A stretch of 64,000 nt of DNA from Vanessa cardui (lineage: Eukaryota; Arthropoda; Insecta; Lepidoptera; Nymphalidae), in NCBI RefSeq assembly GCF_905220365.1, contig NC_061144.1, forward strand, positions 310,001-374,000, written 5' to 3'. Both the position numbers and the translations under genes were made by a program. A model generated the notes under the pieces. The model saw only the letters and a list, made by a program, of their open reading frames with translations. It was not told the origin of the DNA and ran no database searches. How positions within the stretch are numbered: position 1 is the stretch's first letter; each line of letters opens with the position of its first letter. This document shows, one piece after another, positions 52,950-64,000 of the stretch.

Positions 52950-53108
52950 TACCAGGTAGGTTTCCTCACGATGTTTTCCTTCACCGCCGAGCACGAGATG
53001 AATTATAAATACAATTCAGCAAATATATGTATAAAGTGGTACTTGCCTGGGTTTGAACTCAAAGTCACCGGTTAAGACGCACGAGTTCTTACCACTGGGC
53101 CATCTCTA
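52950..53108 (-). mobile_element. tRNA-derived SINE, head half
   Basis: From GGTTTCCTCACGATGTTTTC to ACCACTGGGCCATCTCT, reverse orientation; lacks the (TTG)n half. Confidence 0.8.
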
Positions 53109-53134
53109 TTTATAAATTCGTATTTATTATCGAC

Positions 53135-53325
53135 TTACAGTTGCCCGCGTCTTCGCTCGTTTTAGTATGTCTGTTGTCATGTGTTATATAACAAAGTAAC
53201 CTATGTTCTGTCTTGGAGTTCATGTTTGCTTTATGCTAAATTTCATCTAATTCTGTACAGCGTGTTGGTCGTGAAAGAGCGGCATACATACATAGTTACT
53301 TTCACATTTATAATATTAATAAAGA
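53135..53325 (-). mobile_element. Second Helitron-like family, copy
   Basis: CGCGTCTTCGCTCGTTTTAG, CTGTCTTGGAGTTCATGTTT and GTTACTTTCACATTTATAAT; moderately diverged. Confidence 0.45.
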
Positions 53326-55261
53326 TTTTTGGTAGTTACAAGTGTATACCACTTTGCCTTGGTAAGACCGTAAGCACTGATCCTGAACCTACCTGAATAC
53401 TTGATACCTGGACTATTTCCGGTCGTGTGAGATAGGTATACCACGATTTTCTGCGACTTTCCGCCATTGGAGACATTCGTCATTACAGACTAGTCGATAT
53501 CAATTTTCTTTCATTTTTTTTTTATTTTGTTTTCTCTTATACAGCCGTAGTACCGTTCTCTCACTGGCCAGTAACCTTCCGCTCTTGAATATTAAATCTT
53601 TGTCAAATCATAAATCTTTGCAAATCATGAATCCTCTTTTTCTGAACATCTATGGCTAGATCTCTTCAAAGTGATATCATAACCAATGTGTAGCTAACGT
53701 CCTATAACCAATGGGACAATAATCAGCTTACGCTATTAATGTATGGGTGTCATAAAATGTTATTGTATCCACAGATAAAGATATAAAGAGAGCCGTGGAG
53801 TCAGAGTTCCTTGTTACAATCCCTGGTAAGACTGATAAAAAAATTGGGTTTTCGGCCAAAAAATTCTCAGTAGCCTCTCAAATCCTAGAAGTTGGAAGAC
53901 TTCCGTAGCTTATAGCCCCCTTAAAGCTACTGATCTTGCACCTGAAATTTTTTCGGTCGAGTCTAATTTGCTGCCCCATAGGATTATGAAAGTAAGAGAA
54001 TAGAGAGTGCTATGAATCTGTGTAGTTCACTTACTTCATGTGTTGCGTTATTGGCTGGTCACCCTTGATAGGTCGTGCCCGAATTCGGTCAGAAGAGCAT
54101 CACCATTTCATCATAAATTCGAATGTTAACATCGAAAAATAATTGGTGAAATTTCTTATCATTTTACGAAATAAACATTACCAAATCGATCGAACAAAGA
54201 ATTCAAAATTACAAATGTTATTATAAATAAAGCGATTTGTTGATAACGTTTACAAAGAAAAGTGTATTTCTACAAAACTGTTATCAATACCGTAGTTAGC
54301 TGCTATCGCACGTAACATGATATCTTTATTCCTTTTCGCAAGATATTATAATAGAAAAATATATTTGTCTGTCTGCACTACTAAAATTGATTTAACTAGT
54401 GTGAGTTCCCTCGCGTTTTTTCTTCACCGCCGAAAACGAGTAAAACAGAAATTATCCACTTAAAGTTCACTCGTTTGCTCCGATCTGACATGTTTCGTTT
54501 CACTGACCCACCTAGACAGTCTTATAACAATATGACAGATTTTATTATTTATGTTTTTATGTTCCATAATAGAGGGGAGTCTTGTTGTTATTAAATTTTA
54601 TTAGTTAGGAACGTAATTCTTTTACCAAAGAAGAATAATAACTCTATGCTTTGACTCTATACTTGGAAGATTCTACAATTCGAGTTGTTTTATAGGATTT
54701 AAAATTCCTTTTGGGTGACTTGTATTCTATTATAGAATAAAGTAACTATATTTTCTATTTTACCTTAATTTAACCATTAAAAATTAATACATAATTATTG
54801 TTAACAATTGACGTTGAACTTTTTATAACATTAAGCCCTTAATATATACAAATATTAATTAAAAATAGTTATTAGTTAATTACTGTACAGCATTTCCCCG
54901 TTAAATCGCAATTCCGATCCTCTGGGCAAAAAACGCACCAGCCCTCCTGTCACCAGTGGAGGCCATAAAGGAAGGTGTTATACTGTTAAAGCTTTTTCCA
55001 CATCGATTAATTAAATTTGTAATATAGTTGGTATATTATATTATCGTAATTCGAAATTATGTTCGAGTTGTTGATAATTATTTAATATATTATCACCGAA
55101 GCAACAAATACAGTAACAATATTTAACCCCTGAACCGACGCGACGGCTATTTAAACGGTTGAATATATCAATATATACTTAATTATATCAAAACTATGCA
55201 TACGCTGTCTTGTTTTTCACAAGTATAATCATTATATAGTATAAAACAAGTTTATTTATTT

Positions 55262-55525
55262 ATTTTTTTATTTTATGGAATAGTTTGGCGGACGAGCATA
55301 TGAGCCACCTATTGGTTAATGGTCATTATCACCCATAGACAATGACGCTGTAAGAAATATTAACTATTTCTTACATCGTCAATGTGCCACTGGAACCGAC
55401 CGGAACCGACCGACCGATCAAACCGGAACACAACAATACTGCGTACTGTTGTTTAGCGGTAGAATATCTGATGAGTGGGTGGTACGTACCCAGGCGGGCT
55501 TGCACAAAGCCCTACCACCAAGTAA
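55262..55525 (+). mobile_element. Family B copy with internal GGAACCGACC repeats
   Basis: GGCGGACGAGCATATGAGCC to CACAAAGCCCTACCACC. The central part is replaced at 55390-55425 by a short run of (GGAACCGACC)n-like sequence. It abuts a Helitron-like end at 55520-55775. Confidence 0.85.
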
Positions 55526-55775
55526 AAATTGATTGCCTGTCCCTATGTATGCTAGATCATTATAATTATGCTACGGATATTGATGCTGAATTTTTTTTAA
55601 TAGTTAGAGGTATTCAAGAGGAAGGCTTTTGCATGCAATAAATGGACAATATAGTAAAGATTCTCTGATAATTTGAGAAGTTTCTAATGTGATATCGAAA
55701 AGAAACATATCCTAATCAGATCTATTCCAATTATATTGTCCCCGTGAAAAGCCGGGGCGGGTCGCTAGTATATGT
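55520..55775 (+). mobile_element. Helitron-like non-autonomous element, 3' part
   Basis: CCTGTCCCTATGTATGCTAG, GGACAATATAGTAAAGATTC and the end CCCGTGAAAAGCCGGGGCGG followed by GTCGCTAGT. The stem CCCG/CGGG just before CTAG fits a Helitron 3' hairpin. Confidence 0.5.
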
Positions 55776-56109
55776 ATATATGATCGAAATTTACAAGACC
55801 AAAATAACAAAATAAATCTCGAGTAGGTAAGAAAAGTAAGAATGTCATAGTGATCAGTACAGCGTTACAAAGTTAATGAGCTATGACGCCATTTAAACGA
55901 TACATACAACGAAGTCACGGGATAATACATATACAGTTGAACGAAAATTGCGTGACGTAGTCAAAGAGATGACGTCATCTTTCAGACGTAGAGAAACAAA
56001 TGCCATCTTTGGTTGTCGTGGTGGTAAAAATAACTGTTAGTTCCTAATTAATTCGCTTGTAGAAATTACAATAAAAATAATGAACGGGTATTATCATTAT
56101 TATCATTAC

Positions 56110-56315
56110 ACAGTATAAAACAAAGTCGCTTACTGCTTGCTGCCTGTCTATGTATGCTTAGATTTTTTTAATAAATTGAGCGAATCGAGAGGAAGTTTTT
56201 TATATATGTATTATATATGGAAAATATAGTAAAAACAATACTGATAATTTAGGCAAATTGTACTATATTTAGTACCAGCATTGCACCCGTGCGAATCTGG
56301 GTCGGGACGCTAGTA
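56110..56315 (+). mobile_element. Helitron-like non-autonomous element
   Basis: AGTATAAAACAAAGTCGCTT at the left, AAAATATAGTAAAAACAATA inside, and CACCCGTGCGAATCTGGGTC then GGGACGCTAGT at the right. Confidence 0.5.
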
Positions 56316-56811
56316 CATAATAAAAGGCTTTTTGTATAAATAATATTATTCTATACTTACGTTTTCCATTTTAGTCAAAAAAACTTATTGTATATTTTAC
56401 TCGTCTATTTAACCACGGGGCCCCAGAACCCCATTACGAAGTGTGACAAAATGTATTCAAATGAATTTACATTATGTAGAGTTAGTGATTTTATAAAACG
56501 CGATAAAAACAAAAAAGTATATTTATAGCCGATTCGAGCGGCAGGAAGGGGAAACACAAACAAACAAGTTCGACCTTGTACTGACATGACATCATCCGAG
56601 ATCTGAATGTTATGGCGTTTCGAATATCGGCGAAGAAATGGAAGCGTAGTCTATTGATTTTAGAATAAAGATTGATATGCCAGTGGGCCGCGTGCTGATA
56701 AGAGCCCACCAAACACTCCTAGAAATTAGAACTGTAAGGAATATTCCTTACGACGCCAAACATAACTTTTTTTTTTAATCGCTGGAAAAACGCTTTACGC
56801 GCTTCCCGCAC

Positions 56812-57075
56812 GTGATGGAAGGTGACCCAGTGGTTTTAGAACGCGTGCATCTTAACGCATTGCGGGTTCAAACCCAGGCGAGCACCGCTGAATTTTCATG
56901 TGCTTAATTTGTGTTTATAATTCATCTCGTGCTCGGCTGTGAAGGAAAACATCGTGAGGAAACCTGCATGTGACAAATTTCATAGAAGTTCTGACACGTG
57001 TGCATTCCACCAACCCGCATTGAAACAGCGTGGTGGAATATGTTCCAAACCCTCTCCTGAATGGAAGAGCTGTTA
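56812..57075 (+). mobile_element. tRNA-derived SINE
   Basis: GTGACCCAGTGGTTTTAGAA, GCGGGTTCAAACCCAGGCGA, body, and a tail shortened to CTCCTGAATGGAAGAGCTGT. The A box has one change. Confidence 0.88.
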
Positions 57076-57282
57076 CTTTAAATAAACCAGACTCGCTCGT
57101 CTTAACACGGCCGTGATTTATTTAGCAAAATGATGTTAAATTAATTTACACCCTAAAGCACTCAAGAGTTATGTAGTTATTAACATTTGAAAAAAGTGGA
57201 TGATTAGTTAGTTCCGGAGATACTCCTTACATGCAAACAATAAAATAGGTATGCATTCGTTTCTTTTATTAAAAAAAAATCA

Positions 57283-57530
57283 AAATAAACTTTATTCAAG
57301 TGGGCTTTTACAAGCACTTTTGAATCGTCATTTAACAATTAAGTGAAGCTACTAACTGTTCGGAAAGTAGATTCTACCGAGAAGAACCGGCAAGAAACTG
57401 AGTAGTTACCCTTTTTCAACATTTAAAAATTAAAATCATAGTAGTTAAATACAATTATATATGTATTAGGTATGTATGTAATGTATCCTGCCTGGAAGTC
57501 AACAGGTATTAATTATAAGCTTTTTTATCA
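57283..57530 (-). mobile_element. Truncated LINE 3' end
   Basis: Minus-strand copy of the same family, from AAAATCAAAATAAACTTTAT to TGTATCCTGCCTGGAAGTCA and slightly into the coding end. Confidence 0.85.
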
Positions 57531-58077
57531 TCTCCATTTGGCATTATAGTAGGTATATACCATACATGTTAATCAAGAGCTACTTCCAGTGCGTAACATT
57601 GCAGAGTATATAGCATAGGGTACTTAAATTTAAGATTAGATTGTTTTTCTTGCTACAGAGAATTACAGTACAGAAGTTTATTCGAATATAACATATCTAG
57701 AAAATAAAAAGACATGGCTGCTGGTAAATCCACGTGCAATTACAATCGTATTCCTATTGAAAGCGATTGTAATCTCGAGTGGGTAAATAAAATGCATTTA
57801 GTTGCACTTCGTAGCCGACTGGGAAACCCCCCACCGGAAATACTGTGTCAACGAAATAACACTCTCGTATACAACCAAACCAAATATATTGTATGTCATG
57901 TATTATTATAGCGGATCACTTTTATTTAATTTCTTTCCGTAAAGTAAAATTTACAGCTGCTATTAGTTATGTATCGAACTGATGTTTTATTGGCTGGCTT
58001 GTAAGGCTGCAAATATTGTCGAGCTTAGAAAAGCTCAATTCAGTAAGTGCTCACCAACGGTCCTAGAAATCTAAGTA

Positions 58078-58175
58078 AGAAATATTCTTAACGGCGCCTA
58101 TGCTTCACTGAATTTGGGATCTAAGATATTATGTCCCTTGTTTTGTAGTTACACTCACTCCCACTAAACGGAACA
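58078..58175 (+). mobile_element. Family B fragment
   Basis: AAGAAATATTCTTAACGGCG, AGATATTATGTCCCTTGTTT and CGGAACACAACAA only. Confidence 0.5.
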
Positions 58176-58587
58176 CAACAAATGTATTGCTAGTAGTAGT
58201 AATAGTAGTCATACTTCCACAAGACCCTATCGCCGAAAAATCCGATCATTATAAGAGAAAGAGGACATTCTATGTTTGCACACACATTTGTGCAATATGA
58301 TATAATATGTGTAGGCAGTTGACATCATCGTTATATATTAGAAGCAGTTGCATTGTCTCGGCTCATGTGACACATGCACACACAGGATAATAAAATCATT
58401 ATCCGCCTACTGTTGCTAACGCTTGAAATTATATCTTAAAATAACACTATGTATTTACATCATACTAGATGAGTGATTTCATATAAAAAAGTATATGTAT
58501 TGCAGACGTATTGTGTAATAACGATCCGCCCCTGCTTTCCACTGGTGTTTGATATATTCTGACCAAATTACATAAAATCATTACATA

Positions 58588-58900
58588 CAACAACAACAAC
58601 AACAACAACAGCCTGTAAATTCCCACTACTGGGCTAAAGGCCTCCTCTCTTTTTGAGGAGATGGTTTGAGACATATTCCACCACGCTGTTCCAATGCGGG
58701 TTGGTGGAATACACATGTGTCAGAATTTCTATGAAATTTGTCACATGCAGGTTTCCTCACGATGTTTTCCTTCACCGCCGAGCACGAGATGAATTATAAA
58801 GACAAATTAAGCACATGAATCAGCGGTGCTTGCCTGGGTTTGAACCCGCAATCATCGGTTAAGATGCACGCGTTCTAACCACTGGGCCATCTCGACTCTA
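58588..58900 (-). mobile_element. tRNA-derived SINE, near-consensus
   Basis: (CAA)8 tail, full body, B box GGGTTTGAACCC and A box CCACTGGGCCATCTCGACTC in reverse orientation. One of the best-preserved copies here. Confidence 0.92.
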
Positions 58901-59368
58901 AATCGATAATAAGATCATTATATATTGTAGCCTATATGTTATTCTGATTTATAATATATGTCACTGTAAAATATCACCCAAATCCCATCAGTAGTTATTT
59001 CGTAAAAGATCCACACAAACTTTCGCGTTTATAATCTTAGTAGGATTTCAGGATAGCTAATTTAGCAATTCATGGTGACGTATTTTCACGCAGCGGTGAC
59101 CCTTGCTGGTAATCAAGCGGTGATACGTGGGTCATTACGCTGTTCATGCTTACACGATACAAAAAATTACACCGGCTCACTCAATCTACACAAAATTCAA
59201 AGGATGTTTGAATAGAATACACATGTAGGTGCCATAGAAACATTGTTTCGAATCAATGTGTACGTAAATAATCAGATTAAAAGTTAATTTAAGAACTGAA
59301 TTTTTATTCCCGAGCATATCCGAATCACGAGCGTTGTGTTTAATAATACTCTGATAAACGTATTATCA

Positions 59369-59375
59369 TATAAAT
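59369..59375 (+). promoter_or_regulatory. TATA-like box of the gene starting at 59440
   Basis: TATAAAT lies 71 bases before the ATG; a start site near 59398-59400 would give a 5' UTR of about 40 bases. No strong initiator is visible, so the assignment is tentative. Confidence 0.35.
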
Positions 59376-59439
59376 CCTCAGTATAGTCTCACGCACGGAT
59401 GCTAACGAACGTGCGCTCGCGCAGTGCAGTGAAATAACA

Positions 59440-59491
59440 ATGATTAAACTATGGATTTGCCTGGCTCTAATAGCCATATCGGGATGTGGAG
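59440..59491 (+). CDS. First coding exon of an unidentified secreted or membrane protein
   Basis: ATG is followed by MIKLWICLALIAISGCG and a donor GGAG|GTAACA. A Lys, then a hydrophobic core, then small residues (ISGCG) make a textbook signal peptide for entry into the secretory pathway. The context AACAATG fits insect starts, and the upstream stretch GTGCGCTCGCGCAGTGCAGTG is GC-richer than its surroundings, like a 5' UTR. The exon ends one base into a codon. No matching next exon could be recognised up to 64000, so the protein cannot be identified; the first intron would be at least several kb. The open frame is short, so this is a prediction. Confidence 0.6.
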
Positions 59492-60229
59492 GTAACACAT
59501 TTGTATACAATATCGTATTTAAGAACATGTTCTATATTTAAAAATGTATACATATATATATGTTATTTATTGTGTATGAGTGTCAAAGGTCTAACGAATC
59601 GGCTTAAACATCAGCGATAGTTGTTACTGTTTAATTTGATATATATTAAATACTTCACTTTTAACGGAATATTTTAAAATTGTATGAAATATATAATTTC
59701 ATTAAAAAATTTAATATCATGAATGTTTTGTTTTGAGATTGATCGATCGCTTTTGATAAAACTTTTAGTGTGATTTAATATCCAGTTACCTTGAATTTAA
59801 AAAACGTATGTGATTATTTTATTACGCTATAGTATGTTTTGAACAGTATTAATTTAGCCTTTAATGGGGTACAATATTCATCGTAACAAAATTATATTGA
59901 AATTATTTGTAAGTAATTATTATTTTTCATTCCTAAAAACTATTTATATTACAATAATAACAATATAATATTAAAAATTAATAACGTTTTAGCTAGGGTC
60001 AAATATATTAATGTTATTAACACATACTTAAATATTTCTTAAAATTTCGAAATGAAATTGTGGTGAAAGATTAGGAAATATATATAAACAACATTTTAGT
60101 TTTCCGAATTAATTCAAATTCGATTAAAGTAAAGAAAAAATAGACTGTATTAAATAAAACAATTGCTAAACTTGAATATAGTTATAATTAAATAAAGTAG
60201 CTATTCCCCATGAATAATTGTTTATATTT

Positions 60230-60500
60230 TATATACCTGCACTTGCGACCGGCTTCGCAAATGTGCAATACTATGCAATACTAAATATACTACAGAATTT
60301 GATAATAGGTTGATAATCAGTGTTTCTTTACAATATTATTCATGTATTAAATACAAAAATCGTCCTCTCAAATCGTTCTATCTATTAAAGAAAACCGCAT
60401 CATAATCCGTTGCGTTATTTCAAAGATCTAAGCATACATAGGGACAGACAAAGCGAATTTGATATATACTATGTAATTATGATATGTCCAATATCTAGGT
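60230..60500 (-). mobile_element. Helitron-like remnant, reverse orientation
   Basis: GCGACCGGCTTCGCAAATGT, TGATAATCAGTGTTTCTTTA and CTAAGCATACATAGGGACAG are the reverse complement of the family at 55520 and 56110; the terminal CTAG is lost. Confidence 0.4.
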
Positions 60501-61734
60501 CTACCTTATTGTCATCGCTTTAGAGATTTAATCGCGATACCAAAATCAAAATACTTTGTTATATTGATAAACAAATAGAACAAAGGTGTTTTTCTTACAA
60601 TTACATTTTATTAAAGAACAAGTACTATTTGTATTGTGTATTGTTGTAGCTGGTGGTCTTTTTAGTAATTGCTCTTAATTTGTTTATTAATCTATACATA
60701 TAATAAAATTGGATTGTGTCTGTTTGTGATATTAAAATAGCCCTTTTTAACTCAATGCATATCTGTATACGGTACGTATATCAAAATAGTATTTTTTACA
60801 AATTTTCGGTCGGTCTGTTTGACTGTCTGTCTGTTTGTTTCAACTAAACTCTGGAATATCTGGACCGATTTTGACGGGACTTTCACTGGCAGATAACTGA
60901 TATAATAGGGAGTAACTTAGGCTATTTTTTTTGTTAAATTCAAACGCATACAAGGTGACGAGCACATTTATATATAGTAATAAGTTTCATTATTAATCCT
61001 AGGTAAGATTAGCTTTCAACATGTAAGGTAAATCAATACCTAATGAATTCGCATCCATCGATCATACATATATCCTACATGCCTCTGATTAAGATAATTT
61101 TAATATTTCCCGTGGGAAGTTATATGGCTGCTTAATCTGTAATATACATATGTATTATTAAATGATTAGATCCGGCTGCGGCACGAGTAGAATAATACTG
61201 TCAAACGTGTAGATCATAATGTACTGACATCTTTATTTGTTGGAATATTTTTTCCGAGAACTTCAACAAACAATATTTCACTCAATTTACAAAATTTAAT
61301 TAATTGTATACTTAAATTTCCTCATGGATCACTTCGACCATTAGTAAAATCCATATAAAAATCCATTTGGTAGTTGTTATTTCATAATAAATAGTAATTA
61401 ACCACCGGTAATATTAGTATTTGTCAGAATATTAGTATAGATAACTATGCCTTTCGGTTTTCACGTTCAAATTTATCCAGAAAAATATATTCTGTAATGA
61501 AAAACTCGAAACTCACCGCTGAACACGATATCACCGTGGGTAATAGTCGTTGCAAGAATTCACTTCGTATAACACTTCAATTATGACAATCGACTGTTAT
61601 TAACGGTCATATTATCCAGTTTACATACATAGATTATACTTTAAAAATAGATATATAAATATAAATGTTGATGGAAATAAGCAACTGTTGGGATTTTGGT
61701 CAGTTCTTCGAGGTATAATCCACATTCTGAACCC

Positions 61735-61960
61735 AACGGCAACTCAAATTGCTTTATTAATTATAGAAGTATTACACTTTCTTAATGATAGTCAATTGAA
61801 ACACTACCCACGGTTCGGAAAAGAAAATACCCTGACCTGAGATGAACCGGCGAAAGAAACTCAGCGGGTTTTTTTTTTGTCTCAGGAGGCGATCGTTTCA
61901 TTCCCAAGGTGTGCTATCAATCTCATGTAAACTGTCATTTCAGAAATATTGTCAGAGTAT
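61735..61960 (-). mobile_element. Truncated LINE 3' end, subfamily of the 34-kb host LINE
   Basis: CACTACCCACGGTTCGGAAA, ACCTGAGATGAACCGGCGAA and CATTCCCAAGGTGTGCTATC are the reverse complement of the stop-codon region and 3' UTR at 39645-39890. Confidence 0.85.
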
Positions 61961-62384
61961 ATTATCTTTACAGTTAATATCATTGGATTGTATCAATCAT
62001 AGCCATCCCCCCCCATCGGACTCCCCCAAAGACAAACAAACAACTTTGACGTTGATTAATGCAATATAACCTTAAATGATGTTCATTATTCAATCACAAA
62101 GAAATGCTGTTTTAAAAGTCGATGAAGTTGTTATCTGAATGATGGAAGTAAAATTAAGTAGATATACGTAGATAAGTGGAATAGTGTTGTATTATTAATA
62201 AAGATAAATTAATCAAGAACTGTTCGTAGTATACACAGCTGAGCTATTACCAAATCGCATACAAAATCTAAATCTAAAGTTTGTTTTATATTTTCAACTA
62301 GAATAGGCTAGCTAACTAGAATAGGCTACAATTAATAAAGATACTTCGATAAATAACGCCAAGATACGAATAATCTAGATTAAT

Positions 62385-62548
62385 ATTATCAATGTAACTC
62401 TGTCTGTCGGTCTTTCTCGATCAAACTACTAAATCGAATTTGATGAAATTGGTATGAAGCAAATTTAAAGTCCAAGAAAGGATATAGATGCCTAACACAT
62501 TACAACCAACACCTTAAAAAGCGAGCAAAAACGCGGGCGAAACTAGTA
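62385..62548 (+). mobile_element. Second Helitron-like family
   Basis: ATGTAACTCTGTCTGTCGGT, AAAGTCCAAGAAAGGATATA and the end GCGGGCGAAACTAGT. Reverse-orientation relatives lie at 16245-16430 and 53135-53325. Confidence 0.45.
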
Positions 62549-62746
62549 AAATATAGTTATTTGTAATAAATTAAGCACTATTTTTAAAAACATTCATCAA
62601 TTAAACTTGTATGATTCATGCCCTCCAATGATGTCATGCATAGTTAAGTACTGTTAAGTTATTCAAATTATGCTCGGTTGGTTTTGTATGTGTTCAAATA
62701 TCAAGTCATTCCATGAACAAAATATTTGAACTATTTTCATACTTAC

Positions 62747-63062
62747 AACAACAACAATAACAACAACAGTTTGTAAATTTCCCACTGCTGAGCCAAGGCC
62801 TCCCCTCCCTTTGAGAAGAAGGTTTGGAACATGTTCCACCACGCTGTTCCAATGCGGTTTGGTGGAATGCACATGTGGCAGCATTTTTATGAAATTTGAC
62901 ACATGCAGGTTTCCTTATAATATTTTCCTTCACCGCCGAGCATGAAATGAATTGTAATCACAAATTAAGCACATGAATATTCAGTGGTGCTTGTCTGGGC
63001 TTGAACCCGCAATCATCGGTTAAGATGCACGCGTTTTAACCACTGGGCCATCTCTGCTCTTC
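62747..63062 (-). mobile_element. tRNA-derived SINE
   Basis: (CAA)n tail at 62747, body and head to CCACTGGGCCATCTCTGCTC, reverse orientation, moderately diverged. Confidence 0.9.
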
Positions 63063-63084
63063 TTCATACTTAATTTTCATATTT

Positions 63085-63765
63085 AGTAGGGTTACGATTA
63101 TACCTGCCACCTGATGTTAAGTGATACCAGCAAACATTGACTATAGCTCTGTAAGAAATATTAATCATTTGACCATTCCATACATTGCCAATGCGCAACC
63201 AACTTTGGGAACGAAGATGTTACTTCTTTGACCCTGTTACACTGGCTCACTGACCCTTCAAACACGTAACACAACAATACTGTAGCAGTAGTGATGCTGA
63301 GTACTGTTGTTCAGCTTTACAATATCTTACGAGTGGATGGTACCTACCCAGGCTTGTACAATACATTACTACCAAATAATTATAACAATTGAATCTTAGA
63401 CGCATTATTTCTACACGTCCTATTTTTATCAATATCTGCTCAGTCTTTCCGAAGGTTGCAATTTGTTAACGATTTCGACTATCCACTGGTCTAAACTGAA
63501 ATCTCATACTCTTACACAATCACAGACAGGCCTTCTACCTTTCTTGAGATAACATACTCAACATCGAGCAGATTGGTAGCGTTTTGTATCACTTTCCTTA
63601 ACATTAATCATAGTTCAGTGAGCCGGTATAACTACAGGCACTTGTCAGGCTTGGGTTTCTTACACAACATCTTAGCTCTCAAAGTTGTTGGCGCATCAGC
63701 ACCAACAATGTGGTCAGTGGTTACCATTTACCATCAGGTAGTCTTATACACCCGTCAATATTTAA
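63085..63765. mobile_element. Family B pair in inverted orientation
   Basis: 63085-63380 is a plus copy (CCACCTGATGTTAAGTGATA to GGATGGTACCTACCCAGGCT); 63612-63765 is a minus fragment (TCAGTGAGCCGGTATAACTA to TTACCATCAGGTAG). Both are diverged; the spacing is about 230 bases. Confidence 0.7.
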
Positions 63766-64000
63766 TAAAAGAAAGTAACTTACAATGTGGCATTCATCAC
63801 ATTCAATCAATTTTGTTCCAATCAATTCATTCATTCATTTCATTGTATCAATCCATCATAGAATGATATATTTATACACAAGCATATTGTGGTGTTATAT
63901 ATTTTTATATAGGTAAGTTTATATGTCTCGAAGTGTCTATTAAAGTACTAAGCGACTCTATTTTTAGAACTTCATGCACAATGGAGTAAAACAGAATAAT

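Larger units (their letters stand above)
47788..59368. other. Intergenic DNA between Nox and the next gene
   Basis: Repeats are listed separately. The remaining stretches (47790-48237, 48490-49599, 50455-51285, 51674-52949, 53326-55261, 56316-56811, 57531-58077, 58901-59368) are AT-rich, with no motif-bearing frame or RNA gene seen. A 65-codon frame at 57714-57911 is unrecognised. Confidence 0.55.
59492..64000. other. Probable first intron of the gene starting at 59440
   Basis: Very AT-rich, holding the listed repeat fragments and no recognisable second exon. A CTGT-rich repeat near 60825-60935 resembles the start of Helitron-like elements. The assignment as intron depends on the signal-peptide exon being real. 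Confidence 0.4.

Noticed and set aside
57714..57911. 65-codon frame MAAGKSTCNYNRIPIESDCN and onward
   Set aside because: No motif, no splice partner and no coding-like context; chance is the simplest explanation.
58588..58614. (CAA)n direct repeats as a CRISPR-like array
   Set aside because: Simple-sequence SINE tail without spacers, in a eukaryotic genome.
58820..58895. tRNA gene suggested by A and B boxes
   Set aside because: The boxes belong to the head of a repeated SINE; no cloverleaf with a paired acceptor stem can be drawn. The same holds for the other SINE copies.

Overview
This window is eukaryotic. It looks like nuclear DNA of a moth or butterfly: AT-rich, dominated by introns and intergenic DNA, and packed with short interspersed repeats of the kind seen in Lepidoptera (a tRNA-derived SINE ending in (TTG)n, a 'CCACCTGATGGTAAGTGGT'-type repeat, Helitron-like ends with CTAGT, and Jockey/CR1-type LINEs). 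There is no prokaryotic gene organisation. The species call is inference from repeat style; the protein evidence fits an arthropod.

The main host gene is a calcium-regulated NADPH oxidase of the NOX5 type on the + strand. Eighteen coding exons join in frame from 23406 to the stop codon at 47599 and give 1006 visible residues: an EF-hand array, a six-helix ferric-reductase (b-type haem) core, an FAD lobe, a roughly 200-residue serine/basic/low-complexity insertion, an NADPH lobe, and a C-terminus ending FRKEVF. The first exons, including the start codon, were not found. A tandem duplication in the 3' UTR gives two AATAAA signals. At 59440-59491 a second + strand gene begins with a clean signal-peptide exon and a TATA-like box upstream; the rest of it lies outside the window or could not be seen.

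Layout. 1-7390: non-coding DNA with decayed repeats. 7390-8925: a Helitron-like element holding a 5'-truncated LINE and two perfect hairpins. 10049-13852: a TIR element split by a 3.4-kb LINE with an open 1039-residue ORF. 14390-23400: SINEs, LINE tails and an inverted pair of GC-rich repeats. 23406-47790: the Nox gene. Its introns hold another copy of the TIR element (the empty-site counterpart of the 10-kb insertion), an antisense Jockey-type LINE with two open ORFs (29344-33274), a LINE nested in another LINE (34290-39890), a hAT-type MITE full of TATCGATA palindromes (43746-43911), and a SINE split by a retroposed insert. 47790-59360: repeat-rich intergenic DNA with a third GC-rich repeat. 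59440-64000: start of the second gene and its first intron, with further SINE, LINE and Helitron-like fragments.

I see no CRISPR array, rRNA, functional tRNA gene or operon. Most unusual points: the large insertion between the flavin and NADPH lobes of Nox, the exon-by-exon GC mosaic of that gene, the unequal divergence along two sister LINE copies, the nested insertions with readable target sites, and a three-copy GC-rich repeat that keeps a 78-codon ORF open.
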